Assembly (NCBI GenBank): GCA_023634235.1
Contig: JAMKCF010000018.1
Location: 8,444,768-8,508,767, forward strand
DNA from: Pisaster brevispinus
Lineage: Eukaryota > Echinodermata > Asteroidea > Forcipulatida > Asteriidae
DNA length: 64,000 bases
Direction: 5' to 3'
This document shows positions 1 through 9,944 of this stretch, piece by piece. Position 1 is the stretch's first letter; every line of letters starts with the position of its first letter. Made by a program: the position numbers and the translations under genes. The notes beneath the pieces are model-generated. The model was not told the origin of the DNA. It saw nothing but the letters and a program-made list of their open reading frames with translations, and searched no databases.

Positions 1-150
1 CGACATGCCACTTAGCTATCTAGCCCTATGTCGGTTGTCTACCGACACTGTCAATAGCTTTGTTCAGGGGTAGTCAATCTTTCTTTGTTCAACCCATCAG
101 TCAGTTTCCCTCATGGTTTATTACTAAATATTGAGATATATTTACCTTTC
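1..150 (+). repeat. Rearranged SINE-A fragments
   Basis: Two pieces of the tRNA-derived SINE-A family seen intact near 5.2-5.45 kb lie here. Bases about 15-60 match the 5' half in inverted orientation (CTATCTAGCCCTA, GTCGGT, GTCAATAGCTTTG). Bases about 75-130 match the 3' half in direct orientation (TTCTTTGTTCAACCC, CAGTCAGTTTCC). The two halves face each other, so this is a rearranged or twice-hit locus, possibly cut by the window edge. Confidence 0.6.
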
Positions 151-334
151 TCTAGGAGGGGATGCCATCCAACGTACTGTTCCTGCAGGCTGGTTGATAT
201 CTATGGTTAAAGATGCTCCTGAGCTTCTCCTGTAATAAACAACATAAACATCATCAGAAAGAGACACATTCCCTTCTTATTAGTGTACAATGTGAATTCA
301 TAACCAAACCGTAGAGCTACGTTGATTTGGAGAG

Positions 335-375
335 CTACCCTGCCCTGCGTTTTGAAGCCGTGTGGCATATCAATG
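335..375. repeat. Short dispersed repeat, also at about 17.55 kb
   Basis: The stretch TGCCCTGCGTTTTGAAGCCG and its flanks recur at about 17551-17580 with one or two changes. Otherwise I see nothing recognisable between 150 and 600. Confidence 0.4.
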
Positions 376-630
376 TTTGTGCACAAACCTAGCCCTATGT
401 AGGACTCTTCCTCTGTGCTGAACACAGATACAGAGTCCTCGATATGAGGGTACGTTTCCAGGGCTGAAAATTTTCAATGCTCCATAATTCAAATCTTACC
501 TAAAATTTTATTACTCTCACTGGATTAACATTACATGGCTGAATATGAAAACATTTTTGGCGGTGGGTTTTTGACATCAGATATTTCATAAATCTATTAT
601 TTTTGCCCACCATCGAGCTTATCCTTATTC

Positions 631-1384
631 ACAGGACCCTGTTCCAGCTACCCCACCTTTACCCACAGGATTATGTTCCAGCTATCCCACCTTTACCCAC
701 AGAATTATGTTCCAGCTATCCCACCTTTACCCACAGAATTATGTTCCAGCTATCCCACCTTTACCCACAGGATTATGTTCCAGATATCCCACCTTTACCC
801 ACAGGATTATGTTCCAGCTATCCCACCTTTACCCACAGGATTATGTTCCAGCTATCCCACCTTTACCCACAGGATTATGTTCCAGCTATCCCACCTTTAC
901 CCACAGGATTATGTTCCAGCTATCCCACCTTTACCCACAGGATTATGTTCCAGCTATCCCACCTTTACCCACAGGATTATGTTCCAGCTATCCCACCTTT
1001 ACCCACAGGATTATGTTCCAGATATCCCACCTTTACCCACAGGATTATGTTCCAGCTATCCCACCTTTACCCACAGGATTATGTTCCAGCTATCCCACCA
1101 TTACCTACAGAACCCTGTTCCAGCTATCCCACCTTTACCCACAGGATCATGTTCCAGCTATCCCACCTTTACCCACAGGATTATGTTCCAGATATCCCAC
1201 CTTTACCCACAGGATTATGTTCCAGATATCCCACCTTTACCCACAGGATTATGTTCCAGCTATCCCACCTTTACCTACAGAACCCTGTTCCAGATATCCC
1301 ACCTTTACCCACAGGATCATGTTCCAGCTATCCCACCATTACCCATCAGAGGACCCCATTCCAGATATCCCACCTTTGCCCATT
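631..1384. repeat. 34-bp minisatellite, about 22 copies
   Basis: The unit is CTATCCCACCTTTACCCACA followed by GGATTATGTTCCAG, 34 bp, repeated head to tail. Internal copies are nearly identical, differing by GCT/GAT and GGATT/GGACC/GAACC swaps, and both ends are degenerate. Because 34 is not a multiple of three, three periods equal 102 bp and all three plus-strand frames stay open, giving overlapping 244-286 codon frames that are artefacts. Confidence 0.97.
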
Positions 1385-2545
1385 TGTTCAGCATCACTTA
1401 CAACTGACTGTACACATTGTGCTTATCCACTTGTTTTTTGTCTGTGAGCAAATCACTCTTTAATCTGCTCTTAATTGCATCCCTTGTCAACTTTGATTAT
1501 CTAATGTAAGTATCTTATAATGTATGCTTTTCTTAAATGTTCTTTTTTCCAGCGCCTCGGATTATTTCTGGTCATAGATAGATGGCGCTTTACAAAGTTT
1601 GTATTACTATTACTGATTTGTATACCTTTCATGTAGACCCGTGGACTTGATTTTGATTGGTTGACTGGTTGCGCAGGAAGAGTAGGTGTAGCCCGCCTCC
1701 GGCTGGACAGGCTGGCCTTCTCGTATCGTCGGTTTGATGGTGGACTGTACGCATATTCTTGTGTTCTCCTCTCGCAGGTGTTTGGCCCTTCGCCAAGCCC
1801 TACATATACAGAACAAAACCTGTAACGAAAATAAAGAAAACATGTTACACTGGTTAATGAACTGAACTGCTAGAAAACTGTTAATGGGGCATTTGTTTTG
1901 GAGGAGTAAGGCAGGGCTGGGCCATAAGTTTGTGGTACACAGCAAACATCTTTATAATTATTTGCAAAAGCTACAGAGATTTAAAATGCATGTCGGAGGC
2001 ATCCTTGGTTTCATGAACAGCAGTTTGAAGCTCGTCCAAAAACCAGAAACACATGACACATGTAAGTTACAAAAGAGATGTCCCCCTTACCCCTTTCCCA
2101 AATAGAAACAAACAAACAAACAAAAAACATGGATAGTTTCTAGTCACATTCAAGTTCCATGTACATATGTCCATACAGAGTGAGTGCACTGGTACATGTA
2201 CCCCATGTACCCTTTCTGGCAGGTGAATCAACAGTGTCACACTTGATGGAGTTTTTTTCATTTAAATATCAGGCTTGCAGTTTAAATTCCCATTGAAACT
2301 AAAACATGACTCATTTGTGTGTATTTATTAATTTTTTACGCTAACCGTATGAAAACATGTCCAACATGTCTAAACATGTCTGAACATGTAAGATACATCT
2401 GCTAATGTACTTCCCTCCAATACTACATGCACATGTACATGTTCGTACATGTTAATTCACATGTAAGCGTTGTGTGTATGAACAATGGATACATGTACGC
2501 AAGTGTGGATGTATACATCAACATGTGGATGGACACGTACAGTAC
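1385..2545. other. Unassigned intergenic or intronic stretch
   Basis: No gene is supported. The segment at 1640-1830 is less AT-rich and has a minus-strand frame of 111 codons without splice context or a recognisable motif. Bases 2330-2540 are dense in ACATGT/TACATG strings, a composition seen throughout the window. Confidence 0.5.
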
Positions 2546-3371
2546 TTAACTCTTTCAGTCCCAGGGTGGTACATTGTACCTGTACAATCTATTTAATATT
2601 ATATGTAAGCCAAAAGTGCCATGAATCCTGCAACCCACACTATTCCAGTTAATGAGGGAGGGCGCCATTGTTGTAATGTATTCTACCATTTCATGTAAGA
2701 CCTTTTCTTCTTCTTAGTTTCTCAGGTTCTTGCAAGAGGGCGCATCAGTCTCTGAGCAGTTCTACAGTATTCTAAATTTAGCTGCGATTCGTCAACTTGT
2801 TTGTGGTAATGGAACAATGGCGGCCCCCACAAAATGTGCACGTTTTACTCCAAAAGAACTTTGCGGTTATTTTGATGATTCGGAGAGTGAAAGGGATTAC
2901 TTTTTGGATACAGAGATGGATTAGACCAGGATGGCAAGTCAGAAGATGAAGGGGGGGGGGTGACAATGAAGAGGCAGGGGAAGCTGATTTCTCTCAATCT
3001 GGTACTGATACTACTGTAGTATTATCATCATTATTATACAGTCCTGTAATGAAACCAATGTTAACTCATATAAGTGAACTTAATCACCGTAGCTCGTAAG
3101 CCTGAGGAAACCTGTTAAAGCAAGGGTGCTTGCTATTCAGAAACACCAGGGTTATACCCTTACTCTTGATAATAAGCTGCCTACATATGTAGATATGTGA
3201 CCAGTTCTGCAGGTGGTATTGATGATGGTCTACGGATTGATCTCCAATTGATTGATAGGCTCTTCACACCCCTGCCCCAAAGGCCAGGGGTCAAGACAGA
3301 ATTTTGAAACCCCCAAAAGCTGAAACTTTAAGATAAAATTGCTCAACAGGCGCGGGTACTGAAAGAGTAAA
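2546..3371 (+). mobile_element. piggyBac-like element, degenerate (about 818 bp)
   Basis: The left end is TTAA (2546-2549) followed by CTCTTTCAGTCCCAGG. The right end is CGGGTACTGAAAGAG (ending 3367) followed by TAAA. The inverted termini share CTCTTTCAGT, and TTAA is the piggyBac target site, so the right copy appears mutated at one base. Inside, a short frame starting about 2817 (ATGGCGGCC) reads ELCGYFDDSESERDYF before a stop, an acidic stretch of the type seen at piggyBac transposase N-termini. The remainder has no long frame. The superfamily assignment rests on TSD and TIR; the coding remnant is suggestive only. Confidence 0.75.
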
Positions 3372-3469
3372 GTGCACATGTGTAATTGTACGTGTAACAT
3401 TTACATGTGAATGCACACCTGTAAATAAATGTGGATTTTCATTGTACACAAACAGTCTCAACTTTGGGG

Positions 3470-4062
3470 TAAAATTCCACTAAACCCCTGGGCTTGTAGC
3501 TGGAATTTGTACTGGACTAGAATTTATTTTACAACACTACAACCTAAATGAGACAGACCTTTCTATAAAGTTTAACATGTAAACTGTTTTTATTTCAACA
3601 AGCACCAAGAGAAGATTGATCTCATTTGTTGTAAAAGTAAGTACATTTTGATACTCAACAGAATTGAAAGATATTTACTATACTCAAAGAACATATTTTT
3701 TTAAATCTCAGATATTAATTTTGGTTTTACCCTTACACCGATGTGTAATAAGCACTGCATACTCAGTGCTCTCCCAAGCTCTGTGAAAAATATCCACAGG
3801 CAATCACTCGGATGGGATTCAAACCTACGACCTTTGCATTGCTAGAGCAGATGTCTTACCACTGAGTATACAGTGCTTATTACACTGGGGTGTAAGGGTA
3901 AGACCAAAATTAATTATTTATCCCCGGTGCAAATATATCTATTAAATCTCAGATATTATACTACAGTGAGATATTATTGTTCAAGTGAGTTTACCCGCAC
4001 GACACTAAAAATCACTGGCCTTGGGCCTGCAATTTAGTGTAAAATTTGAGCCGTGTTGGTTT
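3470..4062. repeat. Dispersed repeat D, split by a SINE
   Basis: Diagnostic phrases are GGGCTTGTAGCT near one end and CACTGGCC TTGGGCCTG near the other. The same family recurs at 9747-9928, 12717-13533, 37682-38057 and, inverted and most complete, 41370-41742. This copy is interrupted by the SINE at 3718-3943. Confidence 0.75.
3718..3943 (-). mobile_element. SINE-B (tRNA-derived) with 15-bp target duplication
   Basis: A direct repeat AAATCTCAGATATTA flanks the insert exactly (3703-3717 and 3944-3958), the signature of retrotransposition. The minus strand carries a tRNA-like region with box B GGTTTGAATCCCATCC, and a tail ending GTGTAAGGGTAAAACCAAAA. It is inserted inside repeat D. Related copies or fragments are at 12950-13318, 14340-14375 and 38510-38590. 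Confidence 0.85.
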
Positions 4063-4135
4063 AATACTTGATTCCTGAACATGACACGCAAAAAAAACCT
4101 AAAAAACAAACAAACCATAACTCAATTTATTTAAC

Positions 4136-4141
4136 TTTTGG
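4136..4141 (-). promoter_or_regulatory. Candidate poly(A) signal AATAAA
   Basis: TTTATT on the plus strand is AATAAA on the minus strand, about 100 bases after the stop codon of the minus-strand gene at 4241. It would give a short 3' UTR. Confidence 0.5.
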
Positions 4142-4240
4142 CAAATTTTTCGCCTGCCACTGCCTTAGGCAGACATCACTGGATACTCTTGGTTTTTTTT
4201 CGCCTGAGGAGATCTTTCGAAGAATTAATTTCGAAAATAA

Positions 4241-5571
4241 TTAAAAAAATTGAGAGAGACTCACGATTGCAAGGATGACTATGGCTAGTGCACAACTTAT
4301 GGCAATGAGGTAGGGTGCGTTGGCGTGTTCCCAAAAATTGAAGACTTCTGGAACGACTTCATCCTTTTCAGTCTGAGGAAAAACAAAGGAAATCAAAGAA
4401 TGATTTGAAGGTTTTTATGCTGAAGGTATTGTGGTGGTAGTTTGCGGTGACATCATGTATTCTACATCTACATGTACATCTATTTGTGAGTATAAACACT
4501 AGTGTACATTCCTAAATGTGCAGTGTCTGTCATAAATGACCTTCCTAGCACAAAATGATCAAATTTGGTCAAGCTGGTCCAGAATGATTTTATGACACAA
4601 CGCAACTATAATACAACACCTTGAAAGAAATACAAGGTGAGATGGCACATATTGCTGCCAAACCATGCCAGAAATGCTGGGGCAAACCCTTCTCTCTACG
4701 ATGTTGAAACAGATTTTTTAATGAGATATCGCTCAACATCACAAGGCCGGACGGCCACTTAAAGGTGAGGGCTACACTTCACTGATTTGGGCTGTCAACC
4801 CAAATCAACTGCCACCAAGGGCACGTTGCCACCTATTCCTGGGGCTGAAACAGGGTTCCCCCTTCACAGTCTGTAAGGATGTAGGCAAGGGTATCATCCA
4901 CTAGGAGCCTGGTTGGTAGAGCAGAATGCACTACCTTCTCAACTGGACATGTACAATGCAATACTGCCACAGTATATTGGGACTGGCAGGGATCTGTGGC
5001 CTGGCGATGCTCTACTACTGCGGGTGGCGAAATACCGTTGTGGAGAGTGGAAAATTTTCAGGGGAATAATGCAACCGCCTTGGACAAGGCTTTACATATA
5101 TGTAGGTTTACAATGTAATGTAAGTACACTAAACAAATTTAAAAAGTCGCATCCCCTTAAGGTGATCCCCTCGCTGCCGCTTCCCAGGTTGCATCGTAAA
5201 CTTGAGAGCAATCCCTAGCTAAACAGCACAATATAGGTTGAATGGCTTCTGACTGGCACCCCCAAACAAAGATATTGACAAAATAGGGAGACCACCAACA
5301 TTAGGGCTAGATAGCTCAATTGGTGGAGCACCTTGGCTTGTTAATTCAGAGATCGCAGGTTCAAATCCTGCTCTAGTAAATTTTTCTTTGTTCAACCCAA
5401 AATTATTTTAAATTTACCCAGTCAGTTTCCTTTATAAGTGGTTTATTACTTGATCAAACAAATTGAACTCACATCACTTTTCTCTATTCCTGTTGCCCCT
5501 GTTGTTTGTACGTGAACAAAGTCCCCATAGCCCCCTGTTGCTGGAGATGGTGTCAGAATGGTTGGCGGCAT
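4241..5571 (-). CDS. Spliced 76-residue single-pass membrane protein, family not recognised
   Basis: Two coding exons: 5571-5473 (33 codons) and 4372-4241 (43 codons plus TAA). The exon holding the ATG begins at 5666 after an excellent acceptor (TTGTTTCTTTCTTTTACCCAG) and ends GAT|GTGAGT. The last exon follows TTTTTCCTCAG and both junctions are phase 0. The start MPPTILTPS was chosen because an in-frame TAG lies just upstream in the exon and GCAATGC is an acceptable context. Residues 1-33 are Pro/Thr/Gly-rich, about 34-46 are acidic (TEKDEVVPEVFNFWEH), and about 53-73 form one hydrophobic helix (YLIAISCALAIVILAIV), then SLSQFF and stop. The layout suggests a tail-anchored or type-III small membrane protein; its location and role are unknown. 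SINE-A and SINE-C copies lie in the intron. Alternative: the GTGAGT inside the last exon (at ATC|GTGAGT) could be a donor, giving a longer protein. Confidence 0.68.
4670..4935 (-). mobile_element. SINE-C (tRNA-Leu-type family), 5'-truncated copy
   Basis: On the minus strand the tail matches the copy at 11.8-12.1 kb: GGATGATACCCTTGCCTACA, GTTTCAGCCCC, GGCAACGTGCCC, and GGCCGTCCGGCCTTGTGATG. The tRNA-like head is missing. Confidence 0.75.
5222..5455 (+). mobile_element. SINE-A (tRNA-derived), most complete copy
   Basis: The tRNA-like part at about 5307-5381 has box A (TAGCTCAATTGG) and box B (GGTTCAAATCC), with an acceptor-like pairing of GCTAGA and TCTAGT. A 5' extension (GGGAGACCACC) precedes it, and the tail TTCTTTGTTCAACCC, then ACCCAGTCAGTTTCC, follows. 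The extension and tail argue against a functional tRNA gene. Other copies: 1-150, 12600-12655, 33920-34172, 42745-42815 and 50830-51060. Confidence 0.85.
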
Positions 5572-5666
5572 TGCTGGGGCGTGGTGGGCAGACTGACACC
5601 AGGGGTCAAAGGTTAATGGCACCTACACCGGCAACACATGAAGCAGGGGTGCTTGCTAGCTCTCTC
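5473..5666 (-). other. Internal exon of the minus-strand membrane-protein gene
   Basis: The exon is bounded by a strong polypyrimidine acceptor at its high-coordinate side and GTGAGT at its low side. Bases 5666-5572 are 5' UTR, because stops occur before the ATG at 5571 in that frame. A plus-strand frame of 147 codons overlaps it, but the splice signals and the composition favour the minus strand. Confidence 0.7.
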
Positions 5667-5957
5667 CTGGGTAAAAGAAAGAAACAATTTGGAAATAAAA
5701 CAAAACATTTTAAGCAAAGTGAGTCAGGCTTTGTTGGTCCTATGGTGAGATTGATCAGGAGATGTGTACAGTATGTTAGACCATTCGCCCTTTGTTTACG
5801 TCTAAAACCACCTATATTGGAACCTTCCCAGTGGTATGCGCACAGTTCTTGCTTTCCACGAATTTGGTTATGGAGTGATGTCAAAGGTCATATAGCTCAA
5901 AGGTAGCCTGAAGTCTAATCCAAATTTATGCAAAACACAATGCGTATGCATACTGCT

Positions 5958-6265
5958 GTGGCCTGAGTTGGCTGAGGATTTAAGAGCACCAGACTCAAGC
6001 TCTGGTGTTTCTGATCAGCAGAGTGTGGGTTGGAGTCCCGTTCGGTCATGACACTTGTGACCTTGAGGAAGATATTTTACCATTATTGCTTAGTCCTTCC
6101 GATGGGACAGCTGAAGGTCATGTGTATTGTGTAATACACATAAAAGAAACCAGTTGCACTTATCGCTAATAGAAGGAGTTTGCCCTGGTGTTTCTGGCAG
6201 TGGCTGCTGAATGCGCCGTAGCACCTTGTAAACCATTAGAAGGTGCTACATACATGTAAATGGGT
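5958..6265 (+). mobile_element. SINE-C with tRNA-Leu(CAA)-like head
   Basis: The head reads CCAGACTCAAGCTCTGG, which folds as an anticodon arm with a CAA anticodon, and is followed by a long variable arm and a box-B-like GTGGGTTGGAGTCCC, the layout of a leucine tRNA. The downstream tail (CATGACACTTGTGACCTTGA) is shared with the copy at 11.8 kb. SINE-specific tail and a box-B mismatch make this a SINE, not a tRNA gene. Confidence 0.8.
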
Positions 6266-6854
6266 CTCATAATTCAAAACACAGCTCTGCTCATCCTGTT
6301 GAAAAACAAACAATGAGCGCTTTGATACGCCCCTAGGGGTATGATAGAGCACTTATAAGAACCTAGCATTGTTATTCTGCTGAGCAGAAGTGCTTTTGAT
6401 TCATCCTTAATGTCAGACGGCACTGTGTGTATGCATAGCATGATAGACACTACACGGCTTATCGCCATAACTAAACGCTGTAACGCATTTCGGTGAAACC
6501 ATGGCGTTAGGAATACACAGAGACCAAACTAGCGGCTGATCAAAGTTGTAAAGTCCCTTGCCACTAGCGTTATGTAACTGGCAATTTAAAAATAGCAATG
6601 GTCAGAGCAGAGGGGTTATGTAATGTGAAATAACCAGAAAAACCCAGGAATAAAGCTGTAATGCTCTGTGGAATTGTTGCAGCTGTGCAAATAATGATTT
6701 TATGAATCAAAAATGGAAAACTTCAGATGCACAAACTGTTTGTAACACATATGTATTACATATGTATGCAACTGTTTTGGTCCATGGTGGTCCACATGGA
6801 TATTAAACAGATGACTAGAGCAGGCCAGTTGAAACGTTGAGACCAATTAAGAAC

Positions 6855-7060
6855 TCACTCCGCGGCAGGGTAGTTAATAACAAGAAGTCCCCTCCCTAGA
6901 TCCTCTAAGCAAAAGTAGTAGTCCCAGCCGATTTCCTACCCCTCGCCAGGGTAGTAGATAAATAAGCAGGAGTGTTCTTTTCAGAACTAAATAGTCTCCC
7001 GAATTCTGAAATCTTCTCCGCGGCAGTAGAATAAATAGAAAGACAAGTTCCCAAAGAACA
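6855..7060. repeat. Three degenerate tandem units of about 70-85 bp
   Basis: The phrases CCGCGGCAGGGTAGTTAATAA, CGCCAGGGTAGTAGATAAAT and CCGCGGCAGTAGAATAAATA begin at about 6860, 6945 and 7018. Each is followed by a CCC-rich stretch or AAGTTCC. The rest of 6270-8500 shows no gene or clear element. Confidence 0.5.
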
Positions 7061-8504
7061 AAACTACACAGCAAAGTAGAATACACAGTGTTACCGCAAA
7101 CCGAACACATTGATATTAAACACGTTTTGAAAACGAAAGACGCTTCTATTTTATTTATTTATTTTTTATTTGACTACACTTTACACTGGCAAAACACTAA
7201 AAGGATTTAAAAGATACAATCCACAAAATAGAACTATGACTGAAACAAATACAAATAAATACAAATAAAAACTTATTCAAAATTGTATAGGGAGTGGCAA
7301 GGAGGAACAGGTGACCAGCACCACTACTTCTGCATTTTGACTTGATTTTTTATACACAGGAGATGTCAACAGCCTTTGGAATATCCTGACAAACATCACA
7401 CTTAATTTCGCCTGATTCATGCGCGTTTAGCAGAACTCTTCACTCCATTAATCAGTGTCGAAAGCCGTCTCACGGCATTTGACGACATGTGTGCACAAAG
7501 GACCTTAAATCATCAGTGATCAGCCGATCCCCTATCCCCAAGAATATAATGAGAAAACAGAAATGTGAATGAATTTCCTTTTCAAGGATTGCCTGGAGCT
7601 GGTTGCCTGAAACTTGTCTCGAGTGACCTAGCCTCAAAGAATCCTTCACTTTACATTTCATCATTGATTTCACGATAAGGGACAGGCATGTCAAAATGCA
7701 TTAAAAGACCATTTCAAGATGATATGCATTTAAAAAGATGTTAAATTTGAAGCTGTAAGCTCTGCAGTATCAAGACTTTTTTCTGCAGTTTAAATGCCCT
7801 AATGTGTTTTTCTTAGAGTTAAACCTTATCACAAATATAAAACAAATACCAAAATATTGAATATTTAACACAATAATTAGTCAAACATGCCTGTCTCTTT
7901 GTGAAAAAGCAAAATCATAATGACCTACTTTAGTAGTGTGTGTCTATAGTGTAAGTTTTTAACGTAGTGAAGAGCGGGCATGTCACATGATCACCCGCAC
8001 GCTGACAAGCCCTCCTCTTCCACATGACCTACTTGCCTGTCCATAAAAAAAGAAAAGATAGTACTTTGTACATGTTTAGGGGATGCTTGTTTCTTTGTGA
8101 AAAAGCAAAATGCAATTTTACAAAGATGAATGCCCATACTTTTGATAAAGCAGCACAGTAGTTCAGTATGGCTTACAATCATATTTAAAGACAGGAAGTG
8201 AAAAAACTCAAAAATAGAATCATGATTTTTGACATGCCCACTTCTCGCACTGGACTTCACCTCTGAAATATAAACTGTTTATACCATTGTGTGTAAATCT
8301 CCAATTTATTTTTCAAGTAGTGTTTGTGTACGTGCCCGTAGTGGTGCCAACGCTAGAATTGGCTTTGCCAACAATTACAAAGCTTTTAAACCCCCTTCTA
8401 CATTTTTTATCTTGCAATGTATAGATCTGTCTATACTTCTTTTGCCCCAGTGCGTTACTTCGCAATACTCATCAAGAAAAAGACAAGCGTTTCCCTCTTT
8501 AAAG

Positions 8505-8885
8505 GCAAAGTATATCTTTGGTTTTTGGAACCGTTCGATTGTTTTAATCCCAGATACAAACGGAGATATACAATAAAACTAACCTTCCAAAATTTTTTGA
8601 GATATCGCCAAAAATCTGGAGCGGTTATGTCTGCGCAGGAAGAACAATCTGTAGTGGAATAAACAATCTGAGAAATGTTTCATCAAGGAAACGTTTCTCA
8701 GATTGAAATGTTTTTGAATCCCTCTCTCTAAAACCATATTCCTTTGAAGGGAATCAATTCTCAAAATGTTTTACATTATGAACAGCTGCAGTGCTTCCTA
8801 CCAAGAAAATTTCTATGGTCATTAATTTAAATTTCCGGAGTAATTACCAAAGGTATACCCTCCCTAATTTATCTGTGAATGCGGG
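8505..8885 (+). mobile_element. MITE family B, copy 1
   Basis: The element begins TTTAAAGGCAAAGTATATCTTTGG and ends AGTAATTACCAAAGGTATACC, so its termini are inverted. A central hairpin pairs AATCTGAGAAA with TTTCTCAGATT. It shares about 370 bp with 48935-49310. The left end abuts TTAA. Confidence 0.75.
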
Positions 8886-9746
8886 AAATATTTATTACCA
8901 ATGTGTAAATGTATCTCGTTTAGTATTTTGTACAAAGCTCTTGGTTCCCCCAAACAGCTTGACAAATCTCGTCATTTGATTTGATCCCGAAAAACAAGGG
9001 TAAACAAGATTATGACGTTGCTACAGTAATCCTGCCCCAAGGACCAGTCCCAATCTGGACTGTGTGTGGGTGTGCTTCCTACGTAGCAGTAGTAGACTTG
9101 TGCAAGTCGTTGCGCTTTTGTTGCATTGAAGTGAAATGTAGTTAGCTTTGACCCTCTTTTATGAGATAATCTCAACGCAGAAATTGATTTCAAGTTTAAC
9201 TGGCGATTGAACGGGCACAAAATCTATAGTAAACAAAACTGGCCATCATGACCATATGCTGAATTCGGAAGAGGCTTTGTATTTTTGGATCAGATATTGA
9301 TTGTAAACCGGTGAGCATTGTGTATTTTTGCTTGACCCAAATTGCTCTAGCCATTGCAAACATATCATGGTTTAAACACAAAATCATAATGGATGAATTT
9401 TGAGTGCAATTTTGCAGAAAATACTGGTGAAATCTGGACCATGTTAAAGGAACATTTTACAAGTGATTATTCTGTGACATTGCACGAAAGAAATACATTT
9501 AATATTTGTTTTAACTCATACATTGATCCTTGTCATTTGAAATTTGGTCATCATAAAGACAAAATACAAATGGAAACTTGTCCACCCAGCACTCTGAAAA
9601 TTCCTCCCAAAACAAATTCTGAACAATGTTAACGACTCCATATAGACACCAATCTTGACCGCCATGACAGCCTCGTTTGGACAAATGGGGGGGGGGGGGG
9701 AGCAACAATTATTTTGAAAATGACACAGTGAAGCATTCAAAACATT
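8886..9746. other. Unassigned stretch
   Basis: I see no element or gene. A run of 15 G at about 9687-9701 is the only notable simple sequence. Confidence 0.5.
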
Positions 9747-9928
9747 CTAAAATTATCTACAGGGCTTGAAAAATCCACATGACCACAGGGCTTGTAGCTC
9801 AAAATGTGTACTGGACCAGAATCTTTTTTTAGAAAACAAGAATCAAAACGAGAAGTTTAACATTGTAAAATCACTGGCCTCGGGCCTGTGGTACATGTAT
9901 AGTGTAAAGTTTGAGTCCTGATCTACAG
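9747..9928. repeat. Dispersed repeat D, short copy
   Basis: It contains ACCACAGGGCTTGTAGCTCA and ATCACTGGCCTCGGGCCTG separated by only about 100 bp, an internally deleted version of the family. Confidence 0.65.
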
Positions 9929-9944
9929 GGCCTACAGGACTCTT

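Noticed and set aside
603..1463. Three overlapping 244-286 codon frames with YPTFTHRIMFQL-like repeats
   Set aside because: They are the three readings of a 34-bp minisatellite; all frames are open because the unit lacks stops. No start or splice logic.
1610..1945. 111-codon minus-strand frame
   Set aside because: No motif, no homology I recognise, and no splice support.
5306..5382. Apparent tRNA gene
   Set aside because: Box A and B are present, but the acceptor and anticodon stems are mismatched, and shared 5' and 3' extensions in other copies show that it is a SINE.
5463..5906. 147-codon plus-strand frame
   Set aside because: The minus strand has much better splice signals over the same bases, and the frame includes no recognised domain.
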